Shown here: in pieces, positions 29,332-38,765 of the stretch
How the letters are laid out: each line of letters starts with the position of its first letter
Position numbering within the stretch: the first letter of the stretch is position 1
Assembly (NCBI GenBank): GCA_900472625.1
Contig: UCIT01000017.1
Coordinates: 186,001 to 250,000, forward strand
From: Hyphomicrobiales bacterium
GTDB taxonomy: Bacteria; Pseudomonadota; Alphaproteobacteria; Rhizobiales; Rhizobiaceae
DNA: 64,000 nucleotides
Reading direction: 5' to 3'
The notes under the pieces: generated by a model
The model's input: the letters and a program-made list of their open reading frames with translations, nothing else
Told to the model about the DNA's origin: nothing
Databases searched by the model: none
Position numbers and translations under genes: made by a program

Positions 29332-30150
29332 TCAGCCCTTGACCGCGCCAGCGGTCATGGATCCGGTCAATTGTCGATAAATGAGGCATCCGAGAATGGC
29401 AGGTGGCAACGCGCCGAGAACCATCACCGCCGATGCGATCCCCCACTGAACGCCACCGCCGCTGGCAGAGAAGAAGAACGACGCGCCGACAGTAATGGGC
29501 ACCGCTTGGCGTGTCGTCAGCATCAGGCCAAAGAGATACTCGTTCCAGGCGGTGATGAAGCCGAAGATGAAAGCAGTGACCATGGCCGGACGGATGACGG
29601 GCCGCACAATGCGCCGGAGGATAACGAAGGCACCGGCGCGATCCATACGCGCGGCCTCGTCGATTTCACCGGGAATATCGGAGATAGCGTTGACCATCAT
29701 CATTAGACTGAGCGGCAGATTGACAATCGTGAGGATCAGTCCGAGGCCGATGCGGGTATCTAGCAGGCCGACGAACTGGAACATCATGTATAGGGGGATC
29801 GCGAACACCACGAGCGGCACGGCGCGTAGGTTGGCGACTACGGGAAGGAGGTGCTTGCGCCCCGTTCCGGTGCGCACGATGGCGTAGGCTGCCGGCAGCG
29901 TCAGCAACAGCGCCAGAAGCGAGCCGATGAAGGCCGCAACGGTGCTGTTGAACAGGTAGGCATAGATGTTGAAGCGGCTCGTATCCGTCAGCACCTTGGC
30001 GTAGTTTGCCAGTGTTGGAGCCTGAAGGATCAGCCCCGGGTTCATCGCGATTTCCTTGGCACTCTTGAATGAGGTCACCAGCGTGACGATTACCGGAAAA
30101 TTCATGGCGATCGCCGCAACGGCGAAGACAATCCAGCGCAGGATGTTCAT
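29332..30150 (-). CDS. ABC importer permease, CUT1/MalG type
   Basis: A 272-aa six-helix permease with the EAA loop EIDEAARMDRAGAFVILRRIVRPVIRPA. ATG 30150 overlaps the upstream permease stop (ATGA). Continuing further upstream in this frame runs through the other permease gene and is rejected. The ATPase gene follows after 30 bp. Confidence 0.92.
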   Translation of the reverse strand: MNILRWIVFAVAAIAMNFPVIVTLVTSFKSAKEIAMNPGLILQAPTLANYAKVLTDTSRFNIYAYLFNSTVAAFIGSLLALLLTLPAAYAIVRTGTGRKHLLPVVANLRAVPLVVFAIPLYMMFQFVGLLDTRIGLGLILTIVNLPLSLMMMVNAISDIPGEIDEAARMDRAGAFVILRRIVRPVIRPAMVTAFIFGFITAWNEYLFGLMLTTRQAVPITVGASFFFSASGGGVQWGIASAVMVLGALPPAILGCLIYRQLTGSMTAGAVKG

Positions 30151-31034
30151 GCGGCGATCCTCCGTCGTTCGAGATAGGACTTTAGCAGTGCGCCGCCATA
30201 AAGAACGACGAGCGAAGCGAAGAACAGCAATGCCGACGCGGCGACCGCCTGGCCGATCTGACCGCCCTTGAAAAAGGACTGATATATATAAATCGACAGC
30301 GACATCGTCGAACCGCCGGCCCCTGCCCCTGTCAGCGCGAAGACGTTGTCGAAGACCCGGAAGCCGTCGATGAAGCGAATGCCGAGCGCAATCGCAATCG
30401 TTGCTTTCATCATCGGCAATTCGATGCGCCACAGGATGTGCCAGGGACCGGCCTTGTCCATCGCTGCGGCTTCGCGGATCTCCGAAGGGATCGAGATATA
30501 CGCAACGTGAAACAGCAGGAACGCAAATGGCGTCCACTGCAGAACCTCGACGACAACGAGCGTCCAGAAGGCATGGCTGGCGTCGAGGAAGGCCGGGCTC
30601 GTTCCGAACCATAGTGTCAGGTAGTAGGGTAACGGACCTGCAAACTCGTGCAGCACGAGCCGATACATCAGGCCGACCATCGAGGGAGCCACCATCATTG
30701 GCAGCATCAGGATCGCCGTCGTCCAGCCGTGGCGGCTGACGATCGGTGAGAGGAAGATCGCGAGGGCGAGACCAAGAGCGCACTCGATGGCGGCGGTCAG
30801 AAGGCCGAAACGCAGGGAGAACCAGCAGGCCTGCCAGAACTCCGGATCGGCGAGCACCGCGCCGAAGTTGCGGAAGCCAATAAGTTCAGGTGCGCGCATG
30901 GTTTGGAAACTGACATCCGAGAGCGCATAGACGATGTCCACGAGCGCCGGAAAACTCAAAAAGATAAGCAGGAAGGCAACAAGCGGCGCCAGAAGAAGCC
31001 GTCCCTCGCGCTGCTGGGGTGTCGTTCGCATCAT
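30147..31034 (-). CDS. ABC importer permease, CUT1/MalF type
   Basis: A 295-aa permease. The first helix is around residues 15-35, and the EAA loop is EIREAAAMDKAGPWHILWRIELPMM. There are two adjacent possible ATG starts (31034 and 31031). Coupled to the next permease by ATGA. It lies 53 bp after the binding-protein gene, with a GC hairpin in that gap. Confidence 0.92.
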   Translation of the reverse strand: MMRTTPQQREGRLLLAPLVAFLLIFLSFPALVDIVYALSDVSFQTMRAPELIGFRNFGAVLADPEFWQACWFSLRFGLLTAAIECALGLALAIFLSPIVSRHGWTTAILMLPMMVAPSMVGLMYRLVLHEFAGPLPYYLTLWFGTSPAFLDASHAFWTLVVVEVLQWTPFAFLLFHVAYISIPSEIREAAAMDKAGPWHILWRIELPMMKATIAIALGIRFIDGFRVFDNVFALTGAGAGGSTMSLSIYIYQSFFKGGQIGQAVAASALLFFASLVVLYGGALLKSYLERRRIAA

Positions 31035-31056
31035 ATGGTCTTTCGCCGGAGAAGGC

Positions 31057-31080
31057 GCCCAGGCGCTGTCGCGCCCGGGC
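31057..31080 (-). other. Intercistronic GC hairpin after the binding-protein gene
   Basis: GCCC-A-GGCGC / GCGCC-C-GGGC with a TGTC loop forms a strong imperfect stem 8 bp beyond the binding-protein stop and within the operon. Such structures often protect the 3' end of the binding-protein message so that it is made in excess over the permeases. Confidence 0.5.
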
Positions 31081-31087
31081 TTGTCGC

Positions 31088-32419
31088 TTACTTCAACAGT
31101 TCGGTCATGCTCTTGCTGGCAGCCGCGAGCGCCTCGTCAAGGCTCTTCTGGTCAGCCCAGTACGCGGTGAACTCCTTGGCCTGCGCTTCATAAACCGACA
31201 GCGCCTTGGCGGAAGTGGCACCGCGCATGACGTAGCCATAGGCGCCGGCGAACTCGCCAAGCTTGACGAGGTCAGGACGTTCGGCCGCAATCTTCGAGAC
31301 GACCGAGGGTGCCAGCGCCGGAGAGCCGCCAGCCTTGGCATAGGCCAATGCCGCATCTTCGGTTGCCAACCACTTCAGGAAGCGAACGGCGCCTTCCTTG
31401 TGCTTGGAGCTCTTGTTGAGGCCGAGACCGAGACCGTGGATGTGATCCTTGCGACCTTCCGGACCCGCGGGCGGCGCCACGACGGCGGTGTCTGCAGCAA
31501 CAGCCGGCGCCTTTTCCGGGTTCATCAGATCGGCAGCAGCCGCGTTCCATTGCAGCGCCGTGGCGACTTGGCCGGAGGTCCAGGCGGCATTGGTTTCAGG
31601 GTACTCGTAGCTCAGAGAATCCTTCGGCGTTGCACCGGCATCGTAGAGTTTCTTGTAGAGTTCGAGGCCGGCTCGGTAGGCGGGCGAGTCGACCGTCACC
31701 TTGCCGGATGCGTCCGTCCAATCGGCACCGTAGGCGCGTGGTAGCGACTGGAATACCATCATATTAAACAGCAGGTTCTTCATCTGCAGCACCGTGCCGT
31801 AGCGCACCGGGCTGTCCGGGTTCACCGACTTGGTGAAATAGAGCGCAGTCGCTGCCCAATCATCCCAGGTCCAGGCATCCGGCGTCTTCGGCTCCAGTGC
31901 CTTGCCGAGATATTTCTGGGCGATCTCCGCATATTTCGCCTTGGCGTCGGGATCGGCCATCAGCGCATCGATCAGATCCTTGCGATAGTACATGAAGTGC
32001 AGCGACAGATCGGTCGGCACGCCGTACTGCTTGCCTTCGAACTGCATGGTTTCGAGGATCGGCTTCCCGAAAACCTTTTCCGCGTCGACACCGAGATCGA
32101 CCGGCTCCATGAATGGCGCATAGCGGCCGATCGAATAGGTGGCGATCAGGTTGATGTCGAAAGCATCGGAGCCGGCAGCAAGGTCTGCCTGCAGTTTGTC
32201 GTAGAAACCGTCGCGGTTGAAGAACAGAAGCTCGACCTTGTCTTCAGTTGCCGTGGCGGGAAGTGCATTGTAGGTCTCGACGGCGGCCCGAAGTGCCGTC
32301 TCCTCGGAACCACCCGGCCAGCCGAGCACCGTGACCTCGGCTGACGCGATCCCAGGGATCGCGGCGAAAGAGAACACTGCCGCCACGCCGGCGGCTAAAA
32401 AGTTACGCAATTTCGTCAT
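31088..32419 (-). CDS. Extracellular solute-binding protein of the nanEK-linked importer
   Basis: A 443-aa periplasmic protein with a Sec signal peptide (about 1-27, cleavage after ASA). It has a cluster-1 carbohydrate-binding fold: LLFFNRDGFYDKLQADLAAGS, LSLHFMYYRKDLIDAL and late HKEGAVRFLKWLATED. Second gene of the operon, 24 bp after nanEK. The fused enzyme suggests an amino sugar ligand such as N-acetylmannosamine or a derivative; the sequence alone does not prove this. Confidence 0.9.
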   Translation of the reverse strand: MTKLRNFLAAGVAAVFSFAAIPGIASAEVTVLGWPGGSEETALRAAVETYNALPATATEDKVELLFFNRDGFYDKLQADLAAGSDAFDINLIATYSIGRYAPFMEPVDLGVDAEKVFGKPILETMQFEGKQYGVPTDLSLHFMYYRKDLIDALMADPDAKAKYAEIAQKYLGKALEPKTPDAWTWDDWAATALYFTKSVNPDSPVRYGTVLQMKNLLFNMMVFQSLPRAYGADWTDASGKVTVDSPAYRAGLELYKKLYDAGATPKDSLSYEYPETNAAWTSGQVATALQWNAAAADLMNPEKAPAVAADTAVVAPPAGPEGRKDHIHGLGLGLNKSSKHKEGAVRFLKWLATEDAALAYAKAGGSPALAPSVVSKIAAERPDLVKLGEFAGAYGYVMRGATSAKALSVYEAQAKEFTAYWADQKSLDEALAAASKSMTELLK

Positions 32420-32443
32420 TTGACTTTCCCTTCTAGAAGCTCA

Positions 32444-33964
32444 TCATTTTTTATTATGTGTGAGTGCCAAATCGGCGATGCCGACGATCCCTGCCTTTGG
32501 CCCCAGGGTCGCTGCCTGCAACTCGGGCACCGCAGAAGGGCCAATGGCTGAAATTTCAGCCCTCACCCTATCCAGGAAGCCCGCGGCGAGACCGACGCCC
32601 CCGCCTATGACGATCCGTGCAGGATCGATCGCCAATTGGATATCGCAGCACAGACGCGCGAGACGGCCGGCGACGCCTGCGACGATGCCGACTGCCCATG
32701 GCTCGCCCGCATAAGCTGCGGAAAATACCTCTTTGGGGTCGCAACCGTACCCCAGACGCTGCGCCTCGGCGGCAATCCATGGGCCGCTCAGCCGGCTCTC
32801 TAGCAGTGCGCCGTCGGCAGACGGATCACGCATCTGGCCAAAATGGCCTGATATGCCGCGCATCAAACGGCCTTGCGAAACGATGCCGCCGCCAAGGCCA
32901 GTCGATACCGTCATGAACACCAGGTCGGAGCGGTCGGGGGCTGCCTTGAACTCGCCCCAGGCCGCGGCCTGGGCATCATTGACAGCCACGACAGGCACGC
33001 CGAACAGTTCGGTGGCGCGGGCCTCCAGCGGAAACTCGCCGGCGATACCGAGTGTCGCCTTGTTCATCGCCCGCCAGTTGCCATCTCGAACGGCACCCGT
33101 GACGGCAATGCCTGCAGCCGCGTAGCGTCCCTTCCAGTGCGCTGTCGCATCTTCAATCGCCGCCAACCACCGCTCCGGCGATCCATCGCGGTCGGTGGCA
33201 AACACTGTGGTGTCAAGAACCTCTCCGGCCTGAACGAGCGACGCCATGATCTTGGTGCCGCCGAGATCGACGGCCAGGACCACGGGTGCCGGCGCATAGA
33301 TCTCGTCCAGCGCATCGCGGAACCACGCGGTCACATGTTCGGTGCGCGTGATGGCGGAGCCCACGACGACGCAGGAGGCGCCGGCGCGCGCCGCTGCCTG
33401 CGCCTGCTCGAGCGTGCGGATGCGACCTTCGGCGATCACATTCGGCGTTAGTTTCCGAAGGGCGCCTACAAGCTCGATGTCGGGATCGACCGGCTCCGGC
33501 CCACCGGTGTAGCCCGACATGGTCGAGCCGACGAAGTTGACCCCCGCAGCCAGTGCCCGGCGTGCATCTTCGATGCAACTGCAATCGGCCATCGAGAGTT
33601 TGCCGGCAGCCCGCACGGCCTCCGCCAGCGCCTCGACGGTGGCGGGGCGGACCCGGTCCGTCGCGTCGAAGGCGATGATATCGGCGCCGGCGCGAGCCAG
33701 ATCGTTAACGTCCTCGATGAACGGCGTGATGCGAACCGGGCTGTCATCGAGATCCCGCTTGATGAGGCCGATGATTGGAGCATCGGTCGCGGCACGGACG
33801 GCAGCGACGTAGCGCGCCGATTCGATGCGCAGACCGGCTGCGCCGGCCGAGAGCGCTGCCAGCGCGAACCCGACAACATAGGGACTGTCGTCCATGGCGC
33901 CGCCCGGAACAGGCTGGCAGGAAACGATCAAGGCGTTCTTCAGAAGATGTGTCAGCACGGTCAC
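32444..33964 (-). CDS. nanEK: Fused N-acetylmannosamine-6-P 2-epimerase / N-acetylmannosamine kinase
   Basis: A bifunctional protein of about 506 aa. Residues 1 to about 225 are a NanE-type TIM barrel: LIVSCQPVPGG, then GLIKRD with candidate catalytic Lys69, and VIAEGRIRT with candidate Glu, then CVVVGSAITR. Residues about 228-506 are a ROK kinase: VDLGGTKI phosphate loop, AVTGAV, VNDAQAAAWGE with the catalytic Asp, STGLGGGIV and a GHFGQM region. The product would phosphorylate ManNAc and epimerise ManNAc-6-P to GlcNAc-6-P. The start is GTG 33964, TTG 33967 or GTG 33958; AAAGG lies just ahead. The Cys cluster of zinc-type ROK proteins is not evident. Confidence 0.88.
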   Translation of the reverse strand: MTVLTHLLKNALIVSCQPVPGGAMDDSPYVVGFALAALSAGAAGLRIESARYVAAVRAATDAPIIGLIKRDLDDSPVRITPFIEDVNDLARAGADIIAFDATDRVRPATVEALAEAVRAAGKLSMADCSCIEDARRALAAGVNFVGSTMSGYTGGPEPVDPDIELVGALRKLTPNVIAEGRIRTLEQAQAAARAGASCVVVGSAITRTEHVTAWFRDALDEIYAPAPVVLAVDLGGTKIMASLVQAGEVLDTTVFATDRDGSPERWLAAIEDATAHWKGRYAAAGIAVTGAVRDGNWRAMNKATLGIAGEFPLEARATELFGVPVVAVNDAQAAAWGEFKAAPDRSDLVFMTVSTGLGGGIVSQGRLMRGISGHFGQMRDPSADGALLESRLSGPWIAAEAQRLGYGCDPKEVFSAAYAGEPWAVGIVAGVAGRLARLCCDIQLAIDPARIVIGGGVGLAAGFLDRVRAEISAIGPSAVPELQAATLGPKAGIVGIADLALTHNKK

Positions 33965-34143
33965 CAAACCTTTCAGTGGCTGAACGCTATGACAAACAAT
34001 ACCAGATTACAACCAGTTTCGCAGATCTGTGGATAAACTGGAATGCAATTGGCTTTAATACTGGCTGGAATTCGTGCTACATTTCAGAAGATGATGGCAT
34101 TGCAGCCTGACCGAATTCGCATTTCCCAAGAGGTCTCATTCCC
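33965..34143. promoter_or_regulatory. nanEK-gntR divergent promoter/operator region
   Basis: This 179-bp region contains clustered half-sites: ACCAG at 34001-34005 and 34012-34016 and CTGG at 34038-34041 and 34061-34064, in an AT-rich stretch with short AATAC flanks. HutC-subfamily regulators typically bind such short dyads. Assignment as operators of the adjacent GntR protein is inference. Confidence 0.35.
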
Positions 34144-34932
34144 TTGAGCCAGACGACACAGCAACAGACTGAGAACAGCGCGGCCCAAGGCGATCCGCTG
34201 CTTGAGCGCCTGTCCACCAGCCTGAGCGAAGGCGACGATCATTCGCCGATCTACATGCGACTGGCAATGGCGCTCGCCGATGCCATCGATACCGGCCAAC
34301 TGGGCCACGGCCGCAGCCTGCCGGGCGAGCGCCTGCTAGCGGAACGGTTGAATATCTCGCGCGTGTCGGTGCGCCGAGCGATTGCAGAACTGGAGTCAGA
34401 CGGCCGCGTCAGCCGCAGACACGGCGCGCGCACGGTGGTTCAGACGCGCGTTCGAAAGAGCCTTCCCAATCTTACCGGGTTTTCAGCGGATATCCGCGCA
34501 AGAGGTATGGAACCCAGCTTTTCTTGGTTGTTTCGAGGCGCGGTGGTCGGCACGATGCAGGAGACGATGGCGCTGGGGCTGCCGGTCCAAAGCGAGGTCA
34601 TGCGCCTGATCCGGGTTCGACGCGCCGACGGGATTCCGATTGCACTCGAGCGCGCGGTGGTCCCAATCTCCATTCTACCGGACGCGATGCTGGTCACCCA
34701 GTCGCTCTACGAGACACTGGCATCACTCAATGCAAGCCCGCATCACGGTTTCCAGCGCATCAGGGCAGACGTCATGTCTGCGACCGAGGCTGAACTTCTG
34801 CAGGCCGCTCCGGCCACGCCGATGCTCGTTGCCGACCGCCGCTGCTTCCTAGAGGACGGCCGTGCCGTCGAATTCACGGAAACCCGCTACAACGGCAAGG
34901 TCTACGACTTCATCGCCGATCTGCACATGTAG
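34144..34932 (+). CDS. GntR-family (HutC/UTRA) transcriptional regulator
   Basis: A 262-aa regulator. The winged-helix domain spans about 35-105 with SLPGERLLAERLNISRVSVRRAIAELESDG. The UTRA sensor domain follows from about 115, with IRVRRADGIPIALERAVVP, ending VEFTETRYNGKVYDFIADL. The start is TTG 34144; GAGG lies 10 bases upstream and no in-frame ATG precedes it. Divergent from nanEK, so it most likely represses that operon and responds to a sugar phosphate, as HutC-type UTRA proteins do. Confidence 0.9.
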   Translation: MSQTTQQQTENSAAQGDPLLERLSTSLSEGDDHSPIYMRLAMALADAIDTGQLGHGRSLPGERLLAERLNISRVSVRRAIAELESDGRVSRRHGARTVVQTRVRKSLPNLTGFSADIRARGMEPSFSWLFRGAVVGTMQETMALGLPVQSEVMRLIRVRRADGIPIALERAVVPISILPDAMLVTQSLYETLASLNASPHHGFQRIRADVMSATEAELLQAAPATPMLVADRRCFLEDGRAVEFTETRYNGKVYDFIADLHM

Positions 34933-35046
34933 CTTCCTCACCCGAACGTCAAAAGAACCAGTTCGATACCAATAATGAATGAGGTGCCTAACCAGATAGG
35001 TCGGCGGATTATGGTCCCGGCTTGGGAAAAGCTCGCGGCAACCTCA

Positions 35047-35808
35047 TCAAATGACCGTTTCGCCCCCGTCTACGACTAGGATCTGTCCGGTCATGTAGGA
35101 CGACCTGTCCGAGACCAAGAAAAGAATTGGTTCGGCGATCTCGGAGACGTTGGCCCAACGTCCGAGCGGAACTTTCTCGGCGATATAGGACTCGATTGCT
35201 TCGCGCCCGCCCATCTGTGCGATGAAGGGTTCGTTGAACGGCGTGTCGACCCAGCCGGGGCAGAGCGCGTTCACCCGCACACCGAATTTGGCATAGTCCC
35301 CGGCCATCTGCCGGGTCATGGCGATGACCGCGTGCTTGGTGGTGGTGTAGGCGATCATTTCACGATCGTAGAGAACACCTGAAGACGACGAAGTGTTCAG
35401 GATCACGCCTTTTCCGGCGGCGGTCATAAGCGGCATGACCAGCCGGGCCGCCATGAAATGTGCGCGAACATTGAGCGCCCAAGACTTGTCGAAACCCTCG
35501 ACCGCCACCTGCTCCAGATCACCCGCAACCTGCGCGCCGGCGTGATTGTGCAGGATGTCGATCCGGCCGTGGCAATCGGCGACGGCGGCGATGCCGGCCT
35601 CCAACGCCCGGTCGTCGGTCACATCAAGCACCAGCGCCTCGGCGCTGCCGCCGGCCTCGCTGATCTCTCTGACAGTCTCGTCGGCATTCATGAAATCGAC
35701 ATCGGCGACGACGACATGGGCGCCTTCCCGCGCCATGATCGAGGCCCCTGCCCGGCCGATGCCGGACCCCGCTCCGGTGACGATGGCAATGCGATTCTTG
35801 AGGATCAT
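35047..35808 (-). CDS. Short-chain dehydrogenase/reductase (SDR)
   Basis: A 253-aa classical SDR. Cofactor motif TGAGSGIG at about 11-18, structural NHAG (in place of NNAG), catalytic Ser in NTSSSSG and YTTTK at the active site, then PGWVDTPFN. VVADVD after beta-2 has an acidic residue, suggesting NAD(H) preference. It is the last gene of the Pot-type operon, overlapping the permease stop by ATGA. It may oxidise a polyamine-derived alcohol or an unrelated substrate. Confidence 0.9.
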   Translation of the reverse strand: MILKNRIAIVTGAGSGIGRAGASIMAREGAHVVVADVDFMNADETVREISEAGGSAEALVLDVTDDRALEAGIAAVADCHGRIDILHNHAGAQVAGDLEQVAVEGFDKSWALNVRAHFMAARLVMPLMTAAGKGVILNTSSSSGVLYDREMIAYTTTKHAVIAMTRQMAGDYAKFGVRVNALCPGWVDTPFNEPFIAQMGGREAIESYIAEKVPLGRWANVSEIAEPILFLVSDRSSYMTGQILVVDGGETVI

Positions 35809-36632
35809 GGTGTTTCCCGTGGCGTTTTTTGTTGTTTTTCACGCATCAGGAACCGGGCGATGAGGATCATCACCAGCGATGCGATCAGCACCATAGTGGC
35901 GATCGCATTGATCTCGGGCGTGACGCCCCGGCGGATGGATGCGAAGACGTAGATCGGCAGCGTTGTGTTGGAGCCGGCAACGAAGAAGGCGATGATGAAA
36001 TCGTCGAACGAGAAGGTGAAGGCGAGCAGGAAGCCGGCGAGCACCGACGGCAGGATCTGCGGCAGCACGATCTCCCTGAAGGTGGTGAACGGCGTAGCGT
36101 AGAGATCGCTCGATGCCTCGACGATATCGCGGCCTAGGCTGGCGATGCGCGCCTTCACGATCATCGTCACCAGCGCCATGGTGAAGAGCCCGTGCGCCGC
36201 AATGATCGAGCCGAAACCGAGCGCCAGTTTGGGCGGCTGTTCGCCCGGCCAGACGGCGGCGAGCAAGGGGTTGAGAAAGCCGAACACCTCAACCAGCGCC
36301 ACCAGAGTGGCGATGCCAATGACCACACCCGGCACCACGATCGCCGCCGCGAACAACCCGTCGAACAAGGCGCGCGTGCGCGGCCCCAGCCGCTCCATGC
36401 CGATCGCCGCCATCGTCCCGAAGATCGCGGCCAGCGTCGCGCTGGTGAAGGCGATGATCAGGCTGTTTTCCAGCGCCTGCATCAGGAAGGTATTGCTCAG
36501 CGCCCGGCCGTACCATTGGGTCGAAAAGCCGGTGAAATCCGACGCGTTGCGCCCGGCATTGAAGGAGAACAGCACGACCAGCGCGATCGGCGTGTAGAGG
36601 AAGAGATAGACGGCTGTAACGAGGCTGCGCAT
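35805..36632 (-). CDS. Polyamine-type ABC permease, PotC/PotI-like
   Basis: A 275-aa permease with six helices. The N-terminal LYTPIALVVLFSFNAGR is a hallmark of PotC/PotI proteins, and the EAA loop DIVEASSDLYATPFTTFREIVLPQILP is typical. FTFSFDDFIIAFFVAG near the C-terminus also matches. TGATG overlap with the upstream permease and ATGA overlap with the SDR. Confidence 0.94.
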   Translation of the reverse strand: MRSLVTAVYLFLYTPIALVVLFSFNAGRNASDFTGFSTQWYGRALSNTFLMQALENSLIIAFTSATLAAIFGTMAAIGMERLGPRTRALFDGLFAAAIVVPGVVIGIATLVALVEVFGFLNPLLAAVWPGEQPPKLALGFGSIIAAHGLFTMALVTMIVKARIASLGRDIVEASSDLYATPFTTFREIVLPQILPSVLAGFLLAFTFSFDDFIIAFFVAGSNTTLPIYVFASIRRGVTPEINAIATMVLIASLVMILIARFLMREKQQKTPRETP

Positions 36633-37498
36633 CAGACGAGATCCACCTGACGGGTGCCGGCGACGCGCCAGGCGATGCGCATGGCGACCAGCAGCACGAT
36701 GACAACGACCACGACAAGCGTGACGGCGATCGCCGAGCCGAACGGCCAGTTGCGCGATTGCAGGAAGAGGTCGACCAGCGCGTTGCCGATGAAGAACACC
36801 TTGCCGCCGCCGAGTAGCTGCGGGATCAGGTATTCGCCGAGCAGAAGAATGGTCACCAGCGCTACGCCGGTCATCACGCCCGGCAGCGACAGAGGCAGGG
36901 TGATGCCGAAGAAGGTCGAGAGCGGCTTGGCGCCGAGGTCGGCCGAAGCTTCCAGCAGGCGGCGGTCCAGCTTTTCCAGGCTAACATAGATCGGCATGAT
37001 CATCAGCGGCAGATAGCCGTAGACGATGCCGAGAAGGACGGCGCCGGGCGTGTTCAGCAGGCGGACATTCTCGATGCCGACGAACTCCAGCAGATGCGGA
37101 ATGCCGCGCGCGCCGAGGATGTACATCCAGGCATAGGTGCGGACGAGCAGGCTGGTCCAGAACGGCACGACGACGAGCGAAACGAGCAACAGCCGGTGCG
37201 CCGGGTTTGCCTTCACGGCGAGATAATAGGCGACGGGATAGGCGACCAGCAGGCAGGCAAAGGCGCCGATCGGCGCAAGCACCAGCGTGTTCTTGAAGGC
37301 AGCGGCCCGCGAGGCGAGATTGGCGAACTGCGCGAAGGTGAAGGCCGCCTGGTAGCCGCCCTCGGGCGCGCGCTCGCCGAACGAAAACACGACGATCGCG
37401 ATGAATGGCAGCACCAGGAACACGAACAGCCATGCGCTTGCCGGCGCGACGAGCGCGGCGGTGACGAGGCGTTTCTTGGCATCCGGTGTCAATGTCAT
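36632..37498 (-). CDS. Polyamine-type ABC permease, PotB/PotH-like
   Basis: A 288-aa permease with PFWTSLLVRTYAWMYILG, a PotB/PotH signature, and the EAA loop LLEASADLGAKPLSTFFGITLPLSLPG, followed by LLGEYLIPQLLGGGKVF. The start is ATG 37498; the longer in-frame reading passes through a hairpin region and adds atypical residues. Coupled to the next permease. Confidence 0.93.
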   Translation of the reverse strand: MTLTPDAKKRLVTAALVAPASAWLFVFLVLPFIAIVVFSFGERAPEGGYQAAFTFAQFANLASRAAAFKNTLVLAPIGAFACLLVAYPVAYYLAVKANPAHRLLLVSLVVVPFWTSLLVRTYAWMYILGARGIPHLLEFVGIENVRLLNTPGAVLLGIVYGYLPLMIMPIYVSLEKLDRRLLEASADLGAKPLSTFFGITLPLSLPGVMTGVALVTILLLGEYLIPQLLGGGKVFFIGNALVDLFLQSRNWPFGSAIAVTLVVVVVIVLLVAMRIAWRVAGTRQVDLV

Positions 37499-37537
37499 CG
37501 CAGTTCGAGTGCCTGTTGAAGGGATATCGCAGTACCG

Positions 37538-37569
37538 GGGCACGCCACACCCTTGGACGTGGCGTGCCC
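37538..37569 (-). other. Intercistronic hairpin after the Pot-type binding-protein gene
   Basis: A perfect 11-bp stem, GGGCACGCCAC / GTGGCGTGCCC, with a 10-nt loop lies 9 bp after the binding-protein stop and before the permease start. No U tract. It is probably an mRNA-stabilising or attenuating element. Confidence 0.6.
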
Positions 37570-37578
37570 GGTTCGAAC

Positions 37579-38742
37579 TCAAGCGGACTTGAAGCGCGCC
37601 ATCAGCTCGGCGCGGCTCGGGTCGGTCAGCGTGACGGCCGCGCCGAATTCGAGCGGCGTCAGCGACGCCTCGTCGGGATAGACGATCGTGTTCGAGGTGA
37701 TCTCCTTCGGCAGCAGCGAGATGACGCGGCTGTCGGTGGCCGGCGCGCCGTTGGCGATGTGCTCCTTGGCGGCGTTGGCCGGATCCATGAGGAAGTTGAG
37801 CAGTGCGTAACCGGCGGCCTTGTTCGGCGCGTCCTTCGGGATCGCGTAGTAGTCCGTCCAGATTTCGCCGCCGTCCTTGCCGAGCACGAATGCGATCTCG
37901 GGCATGTCGCGGTTGAGCTGCGCGCCGTCATTGGTCCAGCACATGGTCATCCAGGCGTCGGTGGCGCGCATGCCCGGCTGGTAGTCGCTGTTGATGGCGA
38001 AGAGATGCGGCTTCACCTTGATCAGCAGCTCCTCGGCCTTGGCCAGCTCGTCCGCCTTGATCGAGTTGAAGTCGTAGCCGAGCGAGACCAGCGCGCTGCC
38101 GATCGTCGTCAGCTGATAGTCGTGCACCATGGCGCGGCCGTCGGCCTCGGTCTGGGCGATCTCGAAGAAGTCCTTCCAGCTGGTGAGCTTGGTCTTGATC
38201 TTCGAGGTATTGACGGAAAAACCGGTCGTGCCCCAGTTCTTCGGCACGGCATAGGTCTTGCCGTCGATCTGGCCTTCTTTCGTGAAGCGCGGGTTTTCCG
38301 TCGCCTGGCTGAAGTTCGGGATCTTCGACAGATCGAGTTCGTCGATCAGACCGAGCTTGTGGTGGGTGGAGATCGTGTAGTTGGTCGGCACGAACAGCGA
38401 CCAGCCGGAAGCGCCGGCCTGCAGCTTCGCCAGCATTTCTTCGTTGGAACCGAAGACGTTGACCTCGACGCCGACGCCGGTGGCGGCCTTGAAGTTCTCG
38501 AACGTTGCCGGGTCGTGGTAGTTCGGCCATGTGGCGATCGACATCTGCTTGCCGAGTTCGCCCGCCGCGTAGGCTGGCGTGGACAGCGCGCCGGGGAAGC
38601 GCGACATCACGGCGGTCGCAAGACCGAGGCCGGTTATGCCGAGGAAGTGGCGGCGGCTGACGGAGCCGCGTTTCAGGCGCATGAACTCGTCCATGAAGCC
38701 TTCAGCGGAAATGGGGAGATTATCCTTGTAGTCCTTGCTCAT
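37579..38742 (-). CDS. Tat-exported polyamine-type solute-binding protein, PotD/PotF-like
   Basis: A 387-aa binding protein. The N-terminus has a twin-arginine motif, SRRHFLGITGLGLA (about 29-42), so export as a folded protein through Tat is likely, unlike the Sec-type paralogue at 61526. PotD-type features are MSIATWPNYHDPATFENFKAATG and the late IWTDYYAIPKDAPNKAAGYALLNFLMDP. Its gene comes second in the operon, after the ATPase. Confidence 0.92.
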   Translation of the reverse strand: MSKDYKDNLPISAEGFMDEFMRLKRGSVSRRHFLGITGLGLATAVMSRFPGALSTPAYAAGELGKQMSIATWPNYHDPATFENFKAATGVGVEVNVFGSNEEMLAKLQAGASGWSLFVPTNYTISTHHKLGLIDELDLSKIPNFSQATENPRFTKEGQIDGKTYAVPKNWGTTGFSVNTSKIKTKLTSWKDFFEIAQTEADGRAMVHDYQLTTIGSALVSLGYDFNSIKADELAKAEELLIKVKPHLFAINSDYQPGMRATDAWMTMCWTNDGAQLNRDMPEIAFVLGKDGGEIWTDYYAIPKDAPNKAAGYALLNFLMDPANAAKEHIANGAPATDSRVISLLPKEITSNTIVYPDEASLTPLEFGAAVTLTDPSRAELMARFKSA

Positions 38743-38765
38743 GATGCTGTTCCCTTGTTGTGATT

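Noticed and set aside
37486-38763. 425-codon plus-strand frame opposite the Tat-exported binding protein
   Set aside because: It is rich in Arg, Gly and Val without domain pattern. The minus strand encodes a complete PotD-type protein with a Tat signal.
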